Positions 11,015 through 21,102 are shown, counted from the stretch's first letter. The stretch: DNA of 64,000 bases from Sphingomonas glacialis (GCF_014653575.1 NZ_BNAQ01000001.1:124001-188000); one strand, 5' to 3'. The notes: generated by a model from the sequence alone, not told the origin. Program-made: numbers and translations.

Positions 11015-11455
11015 ATGCAAGTCGACTTCTACCACCTCACCGCGCAGCCGCTGGAACGCGTGCTCCCGCGTATCGCCGAGCGCGTCGTCGAGACCGGCGG
11101 CCGCCTGTTGGTCGTCGCCGAAAGCGTCGACCAGCGCGGCGCGCTCGACCGCCTGCTGTGGACCTATGCCCCCGACAGCTTCTTACCCCACGCACAAGCC
11201 GACGGCGAGAGCGACGCCGCCCAGCCGATCCTCATCACCGACCGCCCCGCCGCCGCCAACGCCGCGCGCAACATAGCGCTCGCTGACGGCGTGTGGCGCG
11301 AGGAAGCGCTCGGCTTCGACCGCGCCTTCCACTTCTTCGACGAGGAGCGCATCACACAAGCGCGCGCCGCGTGGAAAGCGCTCGCCGATCGCTCCGGGAT
11401 CGAGCGCCGCTACTGGAAACAGAATGACAGCGGCCGGTGGGAGCAAGCCGCCTGA
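11015..11455 (+). CDS. holC: DNA polymerase III subunit chi
   Basis: 146 residues. Chi links the clamp-loader complex to single-stranded-DNA-binding protein. Family features: MQVDFYHLTAQPLERVLPRI start, RLLVVAESVDQRGALDRLLW near 35-55, the LWTYAPDSFLPHA segment, then PILITDRPAAANAARNIAL. ATG 11015 has a strong AGGGGGGAG ribosome site 5-6 bases upstream. It follows pepA and precedes ndk, a holC-ndk order seen in related genomes. Confidence 0.92.
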   Translation: MQVDFYHLTAQPLERVLPRIAERVVETGGRLLVVAESVDQRGALDRLLWTYAPDSFLPHAQADGESDAAQPILITDRPAAANAARNIALADGVWREEALGFDRAFHFFDEERITQARAAWKALADRSGIERRYWKQNDSGRWEQAA

Positions 11456-11532
11456 GGCTTGCATCCGACCGGGCGCCCGACTAGGGGAGCGCGACTTTCC
11501 AAACGCCTTTCAAACACAGGAGCTTCACGGTC

Positions 11533-11955
11533 ATGGCCGCGAACCGCACTTTTTCGATCATCAAGCCCGACGCCACGCGTCGCAACATCACCGGTGCCGT
11601 CACCAAGATGCTCGAGGAAGCAGGCCTTCGCGTCATCGCCTCGAAGCGCATCCAAATGACCCGCGAGCAGGCCGAAGGCTTCTACGCGGTCCACAAGGAG
11701 CGTCCGTTCTTCGGCGAGCTCGTCAGCTTCATGATCTCGGGCCCGGTCGTCGTCCAGGTACTCGAGGGCGAGAACGCCATGCAGCGCAATCGCGACATCA
11801 TGGGCGCAACCAACCCGGCGAACGCCGAGCCCGGCACGATCCGCAAGGAGCTCGCCGAGTCGATCGAAGCCAACACCGTGCACGGTTCGGATTCGGACGA
11901 GAATGCCGAGATCGAGATCGCCTATTTCTTCAAGCCTGAAGAAATCGTCGGCTGA
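11533..11955 (+). CDS. ndk: Nucleoside diphosphate kinase
   Basis: 140 residues, exact family length. It transfers the gamma phosphate of ATP to NDPs through a phosphohistidine. [14 protein letters not shown] opens the protein, and the catalytic His117 lies in NTVHGSDS. An AGGAGC ribosome site precedes ATG 11533. The stop codon shares one base with the next start (TGATG), so the downstream acetyltransferase is likely translated with it. Confidence 0.98.
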   Translation: MAANRTFSIIKPDATRRNITGAVTKMLEEAGLRVIASKRIQMTREQAEGFYAVHKERPFFGELVSFMISGPVVVQVLEGENAMQRNRDIMGATNPANAEPGTIRKELAESIEANTVHGSDSDENAEIEIAYFFKPEEIVG

Positions 11956-12476
11956 TGCCAAAGTGGCGCGTGCGACGGGCAGGGTCGGCGGATGCCGACC
12001 TGCTGTCGCTCGTCGCCAACGCGGCGTTCCTCGACACCTATGCGCCGTCGCTCGCCGGCGCCGATCTCGTCGCGCATTGCCTCAAGAACAATAGCGCGGC
12101 GGTTTTTGCCAAATGGCTCGCCGATCCCGCGACGGTCGTCACCGTCGCGGAGATCGAGCCCGGGTTTGCGCCGATCGGCTATGCCGTGCTGACCGCGCCC
12201 GACTTTCCGATTGCGCTGCAGCCCGGCGATATCGAACTGCGCCGGATCTACACGCTGCGACAGGCCTATGGCAGCGGCACCGGTGCCGCGCTGATGGCGC
12301 AGGCGATCGCCGATGCTGTCCTGGTTGGCGCCAAGCGTGTGTTGCTCGGCGTATGGGATCAGAATGCCCGCGCCCGTGCCTTTTACGAACGCAATGGATT
12401 TAGCGTCATCGGCACCCGCGACTTCGTCGTCGGCGGCGAGGTGCATGTCGACCCGGTTTACGCGCGGGGTCTCTGA
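11955..12476 (+). CDS. GNAT-family N-acetyltransferase
   Basis: 173 residues with the GNAT fold: an N-terminal segment VRRAGSADADLLSLVANAAF, a beta4 strand IELRRIYTLRQAYGSGTGAALM carrying the acetyl-CoA loop (Q/R-x-x-G-x-G/A form, here RQAYGSGTG near 100), and the C-terminal GVWDQNARARAFYERNGFSVIGTRDF. The substrate is unknown. It overlaps the ndk stop by one base, so the two genes form a translation-coupled pair. Confidence 0.9.
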   Translation: MPKWRVRRAGSADADLLSLVANAAFLDTYAPSLAGADLVAHCLKNNSAAVFAKWLADPATVVTVAEIEPGFAPIGYAVLTAPDFPIALQPGDIELRRIYTLRQAYGSGTGAALMAQAIADAVLVGAKRVLLGVWDQNARARAFYERNGFSVIGTRDFVVGGEVHVDPVYARGL

Positions 12477-12494
12477 ACCCCGGCTGTAACGCCG

Positions 12495-13139
12495 TCAGTC
12501 CTTCGCCTTCGGCTGCTGACCCGCCCAGATGGCATCGAGCCGCTTCTGCGTCCCGCCGAGTTCGTGGAGCCGCAGGCTCTCGAGCTTGACCGAGCGTCCG
12601 AACGGAAACCCGCCCTCGGTCTTCCACCCGATATCGTAGATCCCGCGCGTCGTCCGCGGCGTATCGCCATCCCAATAGGTCAGCGCGATCAGCACCGGCA
12701 GCCGCCCGGTCTTCTTATCGGGCCCGCCATCGGTCGCTTTCAGCAAGGCATGGTCGAACCAACCGCGATCGATCGTGTCCGCGACAGTATCCTTGGTGCC
12801 GACACCCAGCGCGGTCGGGAAGGTAACGGACGCGTCGCGGATCGCATGGCGGTCGTCATGCGCGAGCAGCAACGCGGTGCCGTTCGAGGCTGGCGCCGCG
12901 CGGATGTCGAAGCGTGATTGCTCGCGCGCTGCCTTGATCGAGGCGACCTGCTTGTCGGCTTCGTCTGCGCGGTGATCGGCCCAGTTGAGGTACAGGCTGC
13001 CGCCCGCAATGAGCAACCCGGCGACCGCGATGAATTCGCCGAGGTTGATCCAACGCCGCCGCGTCGCCGCTGCTTCGGCCTTGGCGACCGCCTCGGTCGC
13101 AGCGACTTGCAGTTCGGGATCGCGCGGCTGGTCGCTCAC
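12495..13139 (-). CDS. Conserved hypothetical protein with one membrane segment
   Basis: 214 residues from GTG 13139. A charged, Ala-rich N-terminus of about 35 residues is followed by one hydrophobic helix (FIAVAGLLIAGGSLYLNW, about 40-58). The remaining ~150 residues form a soluble domain (ALLLAHDDRHAIRDASVTFP, then a GRLPVLIALTYWDGDTPRTT strand pattern). I do not recognise the family. It overlaps the YjbR-type gene by 4 bp (GTGA), so it belongs to the purM-purN transcript as its last gene. The C-terminus is Lys/Gln-rich. Confidence 0.75.
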   Translation of the reverse strand: MSDQPRDPELQVAATEAVAKAEAAATRRRWINLGEFIAVAGLLIAGGSLYLNWADHRADEADKQVASIKAAREQSRFDIRAAPASNGTALLLAHDDRHAIRDASVTFPTALGVGTKDTVADTIDRGWFDHALLKATDGGPDKKTGRLPVLIALTYWDGDTPRTTRGIYDIGWKTEGGFPFGRSVKLESLRLHELGGTQKRLDAIWAGQQPKAKD

Positions 13140-13513
13140 CGTCCGCCCGCCTCGAGCAAGCGACGCGGCGCGGCGAGTTCCCAGCTGATCGCGATCCGGT
13201 CGCCGACGCGGTCCCAATCGGTGTCGTCACGATCGAGCCGCATCGCGACCCAGCCCGATGCGCCGAGATAGGCCGGGCGGAAATAGGTCTCGGGATCGGC
13301 TTCGATCAGCATCGCCTGCTCGTCGACCCCGGTGGTCTTGACGATCGCGACGGTTTCACCGTCGCCGTGATGATCATGCCAGAAATAGGCGAAGAACTTG
13401 CCATCGACGATCAAAAAGCCGGGCGCGCCATGCGATTCGCGCTCGGTCGTTTCGGGCAAGGCCAGCGCCAGTGCGCGGACCTTGGCGAGGACGGCTGCGG
13501 GATCGGGGCTCAT
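13136..13513 (-). CDS. MmcQ/YjbR-family DNA-binding-like protein
   Basis: 125 residues. It fits the CyaY-like fold family of MmcQ/YjbR: an LALALPETTERESHGAPGFLIVDGKFFAYF core (the ALALPET...G.P.F.V.GK.F motif), FWHDHHGDGETVAIVKTT, then YFRPAYLGASGWVAMRLD and a final W-D-R-V...I helix. The biochemical role of the family is not firmly known. It overlaps purN upstream and the 214-residue gene downstream by 4 bp each. Confidence 0.85.
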   Translation of the reverse strand: MSPDPAAVLAKVRALALALPETTERESHGAPGFLIVDGKFFAYFWHDHHGDGETVAIVKTTGVDEQAMLIEADPETYFRPAYLGASGWVAMRLDRDDTDWDRVGDRIAISWELAAPRRLLEAGGR

Positions 13514-14064
13514 CGTCGTACAAACTCCGCCAAAATCTGTGGGTAAAGGCGATGCTCGGCCTCGAGCACGCGCGCGGCAAGGCTATCGGGCGTGTCGCCG
13601 GGCAGGATCGCGACCTCGGCTTGACCAAGCACTGCGCCGCCGTCGAGTTCTTCGGTAACGATATGGACCGAGCAGCCAGCAACCGCATCGCCCGCTTCGA
13701 TCGCACGGGCGTGGGTATCGAGGCCTTTGTACTTGGGCAGGAGCGAAGGGTGGATGTTGATGATCCGGCCCGCCCAGCGCGCCACGAAGCCGTCGGAGAG
13801 CAGGCGCATGTAGCCGGCGAGCGCGATGATCTCGACGCCAGCTTCGACAAGCGCGGCGTCGATCGCGGCTTCATAGTCGGCCTTCGGGATGCCCTTGGGC
13901 GACTGCGTGAAGGTGGCGAGGCCACGCTCGCGCGCCCAGGCGATGCCGGCGGCGTCTGGTTTGTCCGATGCGACGAGCGCGACGTGATAGTCCTGCGCGG
14001 CCTCGACCAGCGCCATCATGTTTGAGCCACGCCCCGAGAGCAGAATACCGACCTTGACGCTCAC
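13510..14064 (-). CDS. purN: Phosphoribosylglycinamide formyltransferase
   Basis: 184 residues. Uses 10-formyl-tetrahydrofolate to formylate GAR, the third step of purine synthesis. The N-terminus VKVGILLSGRGSNMMALVEA, ALAGYMRLLSDGFVARWAGRIINIHPSLLPKYKGLDTHARAI (catalytic Asn/His of the NIHPSLLP motif near 105-112) and GCSVHIVTEELDGGAVLGQ are present. The normal length is slightly above 184. It lies downstream of purM across a 120-bp repeat, an order common in bacteria. Confidence 0.96.
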   Translation of the reverse strand: MSVKVGILLSGRGSNMMALVEAAQDYHVALVASDKPDAAGIAWARERGLATFTQSPKGIPKADYEAAIDAALVEAGVEIIALAGYMRLLSDGFVARWAGRIINIHPSLLPKYKGLDTHARAIEAGDAVAGCSVHIVTEELDGGAVLGQAEVAILPGDTPDSLAARVLEAEHRLYPQILAEFVRR

Positions 14065-14065
14065 T

Positions 14066-14174
14066 GCCCCCCTCCCGCTTGCGGGAGGGGCTGGGGGTGG
14101 GCACCCGACATCGACGGTAGCTGACGGTGACCGCGCGCGCCCACCCCCGACCCCTCCCGCAAGCGGGAGGGGGG
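14066..14174. repeat. Large family C palindrome between purM and purN
   Basis: Inverted arms made of CCCCTCCCGCTTGCGGGAGG and CCCCTCCCGCAAGCGGGAGG, separated by about 60 bp, with a second inner inverted pair (GGGGGTGGGC / GCCCACCCCC). Each arm is a perfect hairpin. It sits inside what looks like one transcript (purM to purN), so it may modulate relative expression. Confidence 0.8.
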
Positions 14175-14184
14175 AAGACGACGT

Positions 14185-15294
14185 TCACCCATGGTTATGC
14201 GTCGCAGTCCAATCGGCACGACCGCCCCACGTCTCGACCGAGCCCGAAACCGTGCACCCGCGCACGCCAGCCTCGATCGTCCCGATCGCGAACACCGTCT
14301 CGCCCGCGGCCTCGAGCCCGGCGGTCACCGCCGCGACCTCGTCCGCGGCCACCACAGCGACCATCCCGATCCCGCAATTGAAGGTCCGCGCCATTTCCTC
14401 GGGCTCGATATTGCCCTGCGCCTGGAGGAACGCCATCAACCGTGGCTGCGCCCAGGCATCGGCGTCGATCTTCGCATGCGTGCCGTCGGGCAGCACGCGC
14501 GGAATGTTCTCGAGCAAGCCGCCGCCGGTGATGTGCGCCAGCCCCTTGATCCGCTTCTCCGCAAGCAACGGCAGCAATGCCTTCACGTAGATGCGCGTCG
14601 GCGCCATCAACGCATCGATCAGCAAGACGTCCGCATCGAACAGCGCCGGCCGGTCGAGCTTCCACCCTTTGTCGGCGGCAAGGCGGCGCACGAGCGAAAA
14701 CCCGTTAGAATGCACACCAGCCGAGGCGAGCCCGAGCACGACGTCGCCCGGCGCGATCGCAGCGCCGGTCAACACCCGATCGCGCTCTACCGCCCCGACG
14801 CAGAAGCCTGCGAGATCATAATCGTCGGCGGCATACATCCCCGGCATCTCGGCCGTTTCACCACCGATCAGTGCGCAGCCCGCCTGGCGACAGCCCTCGG
14901 CGATCGAGGCGATCACGCGCTCGGCGACCGCGGGGTCGATCTTGGCGGTCGCATAATAATCGAGGAAGAAGAGCGGTTCGGCACCCTGGACGATCAGATC
15001 GTTCGCACACATCGCAACCAGATCGATCCCGACCCCGTCATGCGCATTGTGCTCGATCGCGAGCTTGAGCTTGGTCCCGACCCCGTCGTTCGCCGCGACG
15101 AGCAGGGGATCGACGAACCCCGCCGCCTTGAGATCGAACAGACCGCCAAAGCCGCCGAGTTCGGCATCGGCACCCGGCCGACGCGTCGCCTTGGCGAGCG
15201 GTGCGATCGCGCGCACCAGCGCATTGCCAGCGGCAATCGAGACGCCCGCTTGGGCATAGGTGTAGGACTCGGTGTCCGGGTTCGTTTCGCTCAT
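14185..15294 (-). CDS. purM: Phosphoribosylformylglycinamidine cyclo-ligase (AIR synthetase)
   Basis: 369 residues, near the family's 345-370. It closes FGAM to aminoimidazole ribonucleotide with ATP. Signatures: [15 protein letters not shown], the ATP-binding GVGTKLKLA segment near 75, [34 protein letters not shown] near 150, and [17 protein letters not shown] near 260. First gene of the minus-strand purM-purN-yjbR-like group; only 62 bp separate it from the divergent DUF2066 gene. Confidence 0.97.
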   Translation of the reverse strand: MSETNPDTESYTYAQAGVSIAAGNALVRAIAPLAKATRRPGADAELGGFGGLFDLKAAGFVDPLLVAANDGVGTKLKLAIEHNAHDGVGIDLVAMCANDLIVQGAEPLFFLDYYATAKIDPAVAERVIASIAEGCRQAGCALIGGETAEMPGMYAADDYDLAGFCVGAVERDRVLTGAAIAPGDVVLGLASAGVHSNGFSLVRRLAADKGWKLDRPALFDADVLLIDALMAPTRIYVKALLPLLAEKRIKGLAHITGGGLLENIPRVLPDGTHAKIDADAWAQPRLMAFLQAQGNIEPEEMARTFNCGIGMVAVVAADEVAAVTAGLEAAGETVFAIGTIEAGVRGCTVSGSVETWGGRADWTATHNHG

Positions 15295-15356
15295 CGTGCC
15301 CGCCTAGCCATATCCTGCTTGGATTTCCACGCCTCCTTCGCCAAAAGGGCGCCGAC

Positions 15357-16628
15357 ATGTCGATCCGCCGCCTTTCCACGCCCGTAAAGTTCGCTGCGGC
15401 GCTCGCCCTGACCGCGTCGGGAGGGCTGGTGCTCGCGCAAGTCGACGATCCCGATCAAGGTGTCGCCGCCGCCGACAGCTCGGGCAGCTATGAAGTGAGC
15501 GGCATTCAAATCGACGTTACCGGCAAGAGCGCCGAGGCCGCGCGCTATGCCGGGTGGCGGATCGCGCAGCGCAAGGGTTGGGACATGCTATCGCGCCGGA
15601 TGGGCAGGGGCGGGGGCACGCTGCCCGACGGTACGCTCGACGCGATGGTGTCGGGGATTGTCGTCGAGAACGAACAGATCGGCCCCAACCGCTACGTCGC
15701 CAAGCTCGGCGTGCTCTTCAGCCGGGCGCGTGCCGGGTCGATCCTCGGCGTTTCGGCCGAGGCGTCGCGCTCGTCGCCGATGCTGACGATTCCGATCGAA
15801 GTGAGCGGCGGGGTCGCCACCGGCTTCGAACAGAAGACCGCCTGGCAGGACGCGTGGAGCCGCTATCGCACCGGCAACAGCGCGGTCGATTATGTCCGCC
15901 CGACCGGCACCGGCGCCGACGCGCTATTGCTCAACCTCGGCCAGACCGAACGTCCGGGTCGCGGCTGGTGGCGCGTCGTGCTCGATCAATATGGCGCGAC
16001 CGATGTGCTCGTGCCCAAGGTCACGCTGCGCCGCGAATGGCCCGGCGGGCCGATTATCGGCGTGTTCGAGGCGCGGCATGGCCCCGACAACCGGCTCGTC
16101 ACGCAGTTCACGCTGCGCGTCGACCGCGCCGACGCGCTCGCTGTTTTGCTCGACGCGGGCGTCAAGCGGATCGACGAAGCCTATCAGGCGGCGTTGCGCG
16201 GCGGCGGGCTCAGCGGCGATTCCGGCCTCGCCTATGTCACGCCCGTCGCCACGCCGACGCCGGTCGCCACGCCAACCGAAGTCGTCCCGATCGATCTCGG
16301 GATCGACGGCTTGCCGGGCCCCGCCGCGACCAAAAGCGGCGCTACGATCACGGTCCAGGTCGACACGCCCACCGCCGGCTCGGTCACGGGAACCGAGAGT
16401 GCGCTTCAGGCGATCCCTGGCGTTCGCTCGGCGATCACCACGAGTCTCGCGATCGGCGGCGTGTCGGTGCTGCGCGTCGCATATGACGCCGATCCGGCGG
16501 TATTGCGCGCCGCGCTCGAAGCGCGCGGTTGGAGCGTGAGCGCGAGTGGATCGACGCTCCGCATCCGCCGCGGCGGTTCGGCGGGGCAGGGGAGCCAGCC
16601 CACCCCTACCGATTCGCCGACGGGGTGA
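15357..16628 (+). CDS. DUF2066-like secreted protein
   Basis: 423 residues. The N-terminus has a signal peptide (FAAALALTASGGLVLAQ, cleavage near 28). The body (YEVSGIQIDVTGKSAEAARY, WRIAQRKGWDMLSRRM, then paired strands FTLRVDRADALAVLLDAGVK) matches the DUF2066 type as I remember it. A Thr/Pro/Val-rich linker (about 290-315, VTPVATPTPVATPTEVVPID) precedes a C-terminal region of about 90 residues resembling a heavy-metal-associated fold without its cysteines. Function unknown. It precedes hda by 4 bp, an order I recall from other alphaproteobacteria. Confidence 0.75.
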   Translation: MSIRRLSTPVKFAAALALTASGGLVLAQVDDPDQGVAAADSSGSYEVSGIQIDVTGKSAEAARYAGWRIAQRKGWDMLSRRMGRGGGTLPDGTLDAMVSGIVVENEQIGPNRYVAKLGVLFSRARAGSILGVSAEASRSSPMLTIPIEVSGGVATGFEQKTAWQDAWSRYRTGNSAVDYVRPTGTGADALLLNLGQTERPGRGWWRVVLDQYGATDVLVPKVTLRREWPGGPIIGVFEARHGPDNRLVTQFTLRVDRADALAVLLDAGVKRIDEAYQAALRGGGLSGDSGLAYVTPVATPTPVATPTEVVPIDLGIDGLPGPAATKSGATITVQVDTPTAGSVTGTESALQAIPGVRSAITTSLAIGGVSVLRVAYDADPAVLRAALEARGWSVSASGSTLRIRRGGSAGQGSQPTPTDSPTG

Positions 16629-16632
16629 TCTG

Positions 16633-17283
16633 ATGCTCCCGGCACAAATGGCACTTCCGCTCGACTGGCCAGCCGATCCGCGTGACGATGAATTCCTGAT
16701 CGGGGATTCGAACATGCGGGCGGTGCAGCAGCTCGAACATTGGAGCACCTGGCCCGTGATGGCCGTCGTCGTCACCGGCCCGCGCAAATCGGGTCGCAGT
16801 CTGCTGGCGCGCATCTTCGCGGCCAAGACCGGCGGCGGGTTGATCGACGATGCCGAGCGGCAGAACGAGACGAGCATCTTCCACGCGTGGAACCGCGCGC
16901 AGGAGGATCGCCGCCCGGTCGTGATCGTCGCCGACGCACCGCCGCCCGAATGGTCGATCAAGCTCCCCGACCTGCGATCGCGCCTTGCCGCGAGCCCTAC
17001 GGTGCGGATCGGCGATCCCGACGAGGCGCTGATGCGCGCAATCTTCGAGCGTCAGTTCCTCAGGCGTGGTATCGACGCGCGGCCGGAGGTGATTCAATGG
17101 CTCGTCCTGCGGGTGGAACGCACCCATATCAGCTTGCTGCGCACGGTCGATCTGCTCGACCAGGCGCTGCTGGCGCGGCACAAGCGCCTGTCTATCCCGC
17201 TCGCACGGGTGACGTTGATCGAAGCCGGACTGATCCCGGGCGCGGCACCCGACTTGTTCCCCGAATCGACGGAAACCCGATGA
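16633..17283 (+). CDS. hda: Regulatory inactivation of DnaA protein (Hda/HdaA)
   Basis: 216 residues. DnaA-like AAA+ protein that, with the replication clamp, stimulates DnaA-ATP hydrolysis. The N-terminus has QMALPL (residues 5-10), matching the clamp-binding motif QL(S/P)LPL of Hda proteins. The P-loop is [15 protein letters not shown] near 46, similar to the modified Walker A of Hda. The DnaA domain IV is absent. The ppk1 ATG overlaps its stop (ATGA). Length agrees with Hda; distinguishing it from a general DnaA-like protein rests on the clamp motif and size. Confidence 0.87.
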   Translation: MLPAQMALPLDWPADPRDDEFLIGDSNMRAVQQLEHWSTWPVMAVVVTGPRKSGRSLLARIFAAKTGGGLIDDAERQNETSIFHAWNRAQEDRRPVVIVADAPPPEWSIKLPDLRSRLAASPTVRIGDPDEALMRAIFERQFLRRGIDARPEVIQWLVLRVERTHISLLRTVDLLDQALLARHKRLSIPLARVTLIEAGLIPGAAPDLFPESTETR

Positions 17284-19457
17284 CCCGCCCAGCCCATCTC
17301 GCGAGCCTGGACCATGACGACGATCCGTTTGCGGGCAGCGAGGGGAGCGACCGCTATTTCAATCGCGAGCTCTCCTGGCTCGCCTTCAACCGCCGCGTGC
17401 TCGAGGAAGCGTGCAACACCGCGCATCCGCTGCTCGAGCGTGTGCGCTTCTTGTCGATCTCGGGGTCGAACCTCGACGAATTCTTCATGGTCCGCGTGGC
17501 TGGGCTCAAGGGCCAGCAGCTTCAAGACGTCGCGCGGTTGTCGAACGACGGACTGACGTCGGGCCAGCAGCTCGCCGCGATCGTTGCCGAGGCCGATGCG
17601 CTGGTGACGAGCCAGCGCGACGTGTGGCGCGACTTGCGCCGTCAGCTCGCCGAGACCGGCATCGCGGTGCTCAGCTCGCGGACGATCGACGAGGCGCTGT
17701 CGGGCGAGGATCTCGCCTGGCTCGAAACACAGTTCCGCGAGCAGCTCTTCCCGATCCTGACCCCGCAAGCGCTCGACCCCGCGCATCCCTTCCCGTTCAT
17801 CCCCAACAAGGGGCTCGCGGTGATGTTCGACCTCGTCCGCATCTCGGACGACCAGCCGATCCGCGAGCTTGTCATGATCCCCGCGCCGATGCCGCGCTTC
17901 CTGCGCTTGCCGGGCGAGAAGGCGCGCTACATCGCGGTCGAATCGCTGGTGAAGCGTTTCGCCCCGCTCGTCTTCCCGGGCTACCGCGTGATCGGCGGCG
18001 CCGAGTTCCGCGTGCTGCGCGACAGCGATCTCGAGATCGAGGAAGAAGCCGAGGATCTCGTTCGCTACTTCGCCAATGCGATCAAGCGGCGTCGGCGCGG
18101 CCGCGTAATCCGGCTCGAACTCGAAAGCGGCATGCCCAAGCGGCTCGGCTCGGTGCTCCGCGACGAACTCGGCGGCGCGGATTGCTTCGTCACCGAGAGC
18201 GGCGCGTTTCTCGGCGTCGGCGATCTCGAGGCGATCGTCGACGAGGATCGCCCCGATCTCAAATTCCCGCCCTTCTCGCCGCGTTTCCCCGAGCGAGTTC
18301 GCGAATATGGGGGCGACTGCTTCGCCGCGATCAAGGCGAAGGACATCGTCGTCCACCACCCGTACGAGACCTTCGACGTGGTGCTCGCCTTCCTCAAGCA
18401 AGCCGCCGCCGACCCCGACGTCGTCGCGATCAAGCAGACGCTGTACCGCGCCGGCAAGCAGCCCGCCGTCATCAACGCGCTGATCGCCGCGGCCGAAGCG
18501 GGCAAGTCGGTCACCGCGGTGGTCGAATTGAAGGCGCGCTTCGACGAGGAACAGAATTTGCTGTGGGCCTCGGCGCTCGAACGCGCGGGCGTCCAGGTCG
18601 TCTATGGCTTCATCGACTGGAAGACGCACGCCAAGGTCTCGATGGTCGTCCGCCGCGAGAGCGGGCAATACCGGACCTACTGCCATTTCGGGACGGGCAA
18701 TTACCACCCGATCACCGCCAAGGTGTATACCGACCTCAGCTTCTTCACCGCCGACCCGCGGCTCGGGCTCGATGCCGCGCAGATGTTCAATTACATCACC
18801 GGCTATGTCGAACCCGAGAACATGGCGCTGATCAGCCTATCGCCGCGCGACTTGCGCCCGCGGCTGATGCGGCTGATCGATACCGAGATCGCCAACGCCA
18901 AGGCCGGCCGCCCGGCCGCGATCTGGGCGAAGATGAACTCGGTGGTCGACCCGGCGGTGATCGACAAGCTCTACGAAGCGAGCGACGCCGGAGTGCAGAT
19001 CGACCTCATCATCCGCGGGATCTGTTGTCTCAAGCCCGGTGTCCCGGGCCTGTCGGAGAACATCCGCGTGAAATCGGTGATCGGCCGCTTCCTCGAGCAC
19101 AGCCGCATCTGGTGCTTCGGCAATGGCGGGATGCTGCCCAACGACGGCGCGCAGGTGTTCATTTCCTCCGCGGACTGGATGCAGCGCAATTTCGATCGCC
19201 GGATCGAATATATGCTGCCGATCGAGAACAAGACCGTCCACCAGCAGATCCTCGACCAGGTGATGGTCGCCAATCTGATCGACAACGAACAGAGTTGGGA
19301 GCTGCAGGGCGACGGGTCATACGTCCGCACGCAGCCGGGCGACCGGCCGTTCAACCTGCATCGCTATTTCATGACCAACCCGTCGCTGTCGGGGCGCGGC
19401 GCCTCGCTCGCGGCGAGTGGTTCGGTGCCAAAGCTTTCGCTCCGAAATCGGCGCTAA
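17280..19457 (+). CDS. ppk: Polyphosphate kinase 1
   Basis: 725 residues. Polymerises the gamma phosphate of ATP into inorganic polyphosphate. The N-terminal domain begins near 25 ([43 protein letters not shown]). The head domain follows, then two phospholipase D-like catalytic domains with [32 protein letters not shown], and the KTHAK motif, which carries the autophosphorylated histidine in this family, followed by HFGTGNYHP. Start codon overlaps the hda stop by 4 bp; ppx starts 4 bp after its stop, so hda-ppk-ppx form one unit. Confidence 0.97.
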   Translation: MTRPAHLASLDHDDDPFAGSEGSDRYFNRELSWLAFNRRVLEEACNTAHPLLERVRFLSISGSNLDEFFMVRVAGLKGQQLQDVARLSNDGLTSGQQLAAIVAEADALVTSQRDVWRDLRRQLAETGIAVLSSRTIDEALSGEDLAWLETQFREQLFPILTPQALDPAHPFPFIPNKGLAVMFDLVRISDDQPIRELVMIPAPMPRFLRLPGEKARYIAVESLVKRFAPLVFPGYRVIGGAEFRVLRDSDLEIEEEAEDLVRYFANAIKRRRRGRVIRLELESGMPKRLGSVLRDELGGADCFVTESGAFLGVGDLEAIVDEDRPDLKFPPFSPRFPERVREYGGDCFAAIKAKDIVVHHPYETFDVVLAFLKQAAADPDVVAIKQTLYRAGKQPAVINALIAAAEAGKSVTAVVELKARFDEEQNLLWASALERAGVQVVYGFIDWKTHAKVSMVVRRESGQYRTYCHFGTGNYHPITAKVYTDLSFFTADPRLGLDAAQMFNYITGYVEPENMALISLSPRDLRPRLMRLIDTEIANAKAGRPAAIWAKMNSVVDPAVIDKLYEASDAGVQIDLIIRGICCLKPGVPGLSENIRVKSVIGRFLEHSRIWCFGNGGMLPNDGAQVFISSADWMQRNFDRRIEYMLPIENKTVHQQILDQVMVANLIDNEQSWELQGDGSYVRTQPGDRPFNLHRYFMTNPSLSGRGASLAASGSVPKLSLRNRR

Positions 19458-19461
19458 GCCG

Positions 19462-21000
19462 ATGGACACCACCCCCAGGATCTCGGCGGCGTCACCTGAC
19501 AACGCTGTCTCCGGTAATCGCGTCGTCGCGCGCGAGCAGGATCCCGCCGAGCCGCGCACCGCGATCATCGATATCGGATCGAATTCGATCCGCCTCGTTG
19601 TCTATCAAGGGCCTGAGCGAATGCCCGCGACCTTGTTCAACGAGAAGGTGATGGCCGGGCTCGGCCGCGGCCTGGCCGAGACTGGCGCGATTGCCGAGAC
19701 AGGCATCACGGTGGCCAAGGACGCGCTCGCGCGCTTCGCTGCTGTTGCGCGCGAGATGGAAGTGACCCGGCTGCGCACCGTCGCGACCGCAGCGGTGCGC
19801 GATGCCTCGAACGGTAAGGTCCTGCTCGATGCGGCGCGCGATCTCGGGCTCGAGGTCGAATTGCTCAGCGGCGAGCAGGAAGCGACCGGTGCCGGCTACG
19901 GCGTGTTGTCTGCGATCCCGCAGGCCGATGGTATCGTCGGCGATCTCGGCGGCGGCAGCCTCGAGCTGATCCGCATTCGTGGCGGCAAGGTCGGCGACCG
20001 CGTGTCCTTCCCGCTCGGCGTCCTGCGCATCGGCGCGATCCGCGACAAGGGGCCGGGCGTGTTGCAGCGCGAGGTCGCGCGTGCGCTCGATCGCGCGGGC
20101 TGGACGGGGAAGGGGGCGGGGTTGCCGCTCTATCTCGTCGGCGGATCATGGCGCGCGCTCGCGCGGCTCGACATGCACCTCGGCAGTTACCCGCTTCCCG
20201 TGATCCACGAATATGCGATGTCCGCCGAAGCGATCGCGCGGATGGGGCGGACGATCAGCCACGTCAACAAGAGCTGGCTGCGCGCGATCCCGGGCCTGTC
20301 CGCCGCACGCGCGGCAACGCTGAGCGACGGGACCGCGCTGCTCGTGTCTTTGCTCAAACATCTCGGCAGCGACACCACGATCGTCTCGGCCTTCGGGCTG
20401 CGCGAAGGACTGCTCTACGGCGCGCTAGACCCGGACGTCCGCGCGCAGGATCCGCTGATCGTCGCTACGCGCGACGAAGGCCGGCGGCATGGCCGCTTCG
20501 CCGAGCATGGCGACTTGCTCGATCGCTGGATCGCGCCGCTCTTCACGCGCGACCGGCCCGAAATGGCGCGACTGCGGCTCGCGGCGTGCTTGCTCGCCGA
20601 TGTCGGTTGGCGCGCCAATCCCGAGTTCCGCGCAGAGCGTGGCGTCGAGGTCGCGCTCCACGGCAATTGGGTCGCGGTCGACGCGCGCGGTCGCGCGCTG
20701 ATCGCGCAGGCGCTCCACACGAGTCTGGGGGGCGGGGTCAACACGCCAGCGCCGCTCGCGGTGCTCGCCGATCCGCTCGACTTGAAGCGCGCGGTGCATT
20801 GGGGGCTGGCGATGCGGCTCGGGCAGCGGATGAGCGGTGGGCTCGCCGGACCGCTCCAGCGCTCGTCGCTCGCCGACGATGGCGAGACGGTGACGCTGCG
20901 CGTGAAGAGCAGCGATATCGCGCTGTATAGCGAGACGGTCGAGCGGCGTCATGCCTCGCTGGCAACGGCGCTGGGACGCAAGGCGGTGATCGTAGAGTAG
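19462..21000 (+). CDS. ppx: Exopolyphosphatase / pppGpp phosphatase family protein
   Basis: 512 residues. Ppx/GppA fold of the ASKHA superfamily: AIIDIGSNSIRLVVYQ (phosphate loop, about 34-49), catalytic-region EVELLSGEQEATGAGYGVL, and GDLGGGSLELIRI (about 156-168). The C-terminal half (GRFAEHGDLLDRWIAPLF onward) is the HD-like extension. It degrades polyphosphate from the chain end and pairs with ppk. ATG 19462 was chosen; an upstream in-frame Met inside ppk lacks homology. The gene ends at a family B repeat that separates it from convergent rnd. Confidence 0.95.
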   Translation: MDTTPRISAASPDNAVSGNRVVAREQDPAEPRTAIIDIGSNSIRLVVYQGPERMPATLFNEKVMAGLGRGLAETGAIAETGITVAKDALARFAAVAREMEVTRLRTVATAAVRDASNGKVLLDAARDLGLEVELLSGEQEATGAGYGVLSAIPQADGIVGDLGGGSLELIRIRGGKVGDRVSFPLGVLRIGAIRDKGPGVLQREVARALDRAGWTGKGAGLPLYLVGGSWRALARLDMHLGSYPLPVIHEYAMSAEAIARMGRTISHVNKSWLRAIPGLSAARAATLSDGTALLVSLLKHLGSDTTIVSAFGLREGLLYGALDPDVRAQDPLIVATRDEGRRHGRFAEHGDLLDRWIAPLFTRDRPEMARLRLAACLLADVGWRANPEFRAERGVEVALHGNWVAVDARGRALIAQALHTSLGGGVNTPAPLAVLADPLDLKRAVHWGLAMRLGQRMSGGLAGPLQRSSLADDGETVTLRVKSSDIALYSETVERRHASLATALGRKAVIVE

Positions 21001-21004
21001 CCTC

Positions 21005-21102
21005 CCGTCACCCCGGGCTCGTCCCGGGGTCCACCGGGATACGCGCACAACACGCGCAGGACGCGCGGCACGGTGGACCCCGGCACAAGGCCGGGGTGAC
21101 GG
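21005..21102. repeat. Palindromic intergenic repeat, family B
   Basis: Inverted arms GTCACCCCGGGCTCGTCCCG (left) and CCCCGGCACAAGGCCGGGGT (right) with inner pair GGTCCACCG / CGGTGGACC. It lies between the convergent genes ppx and rnd, where it could stop both transcripts. Related to 1761-1864. Confidence 0.8.

Noticed and set aside
17411..19651. 746-codon plus-strand frame inside ppk1
   Set aside because: Arg/Ala/Gly-rich composition, offset by one base from ppk1; a typical frame shadow.
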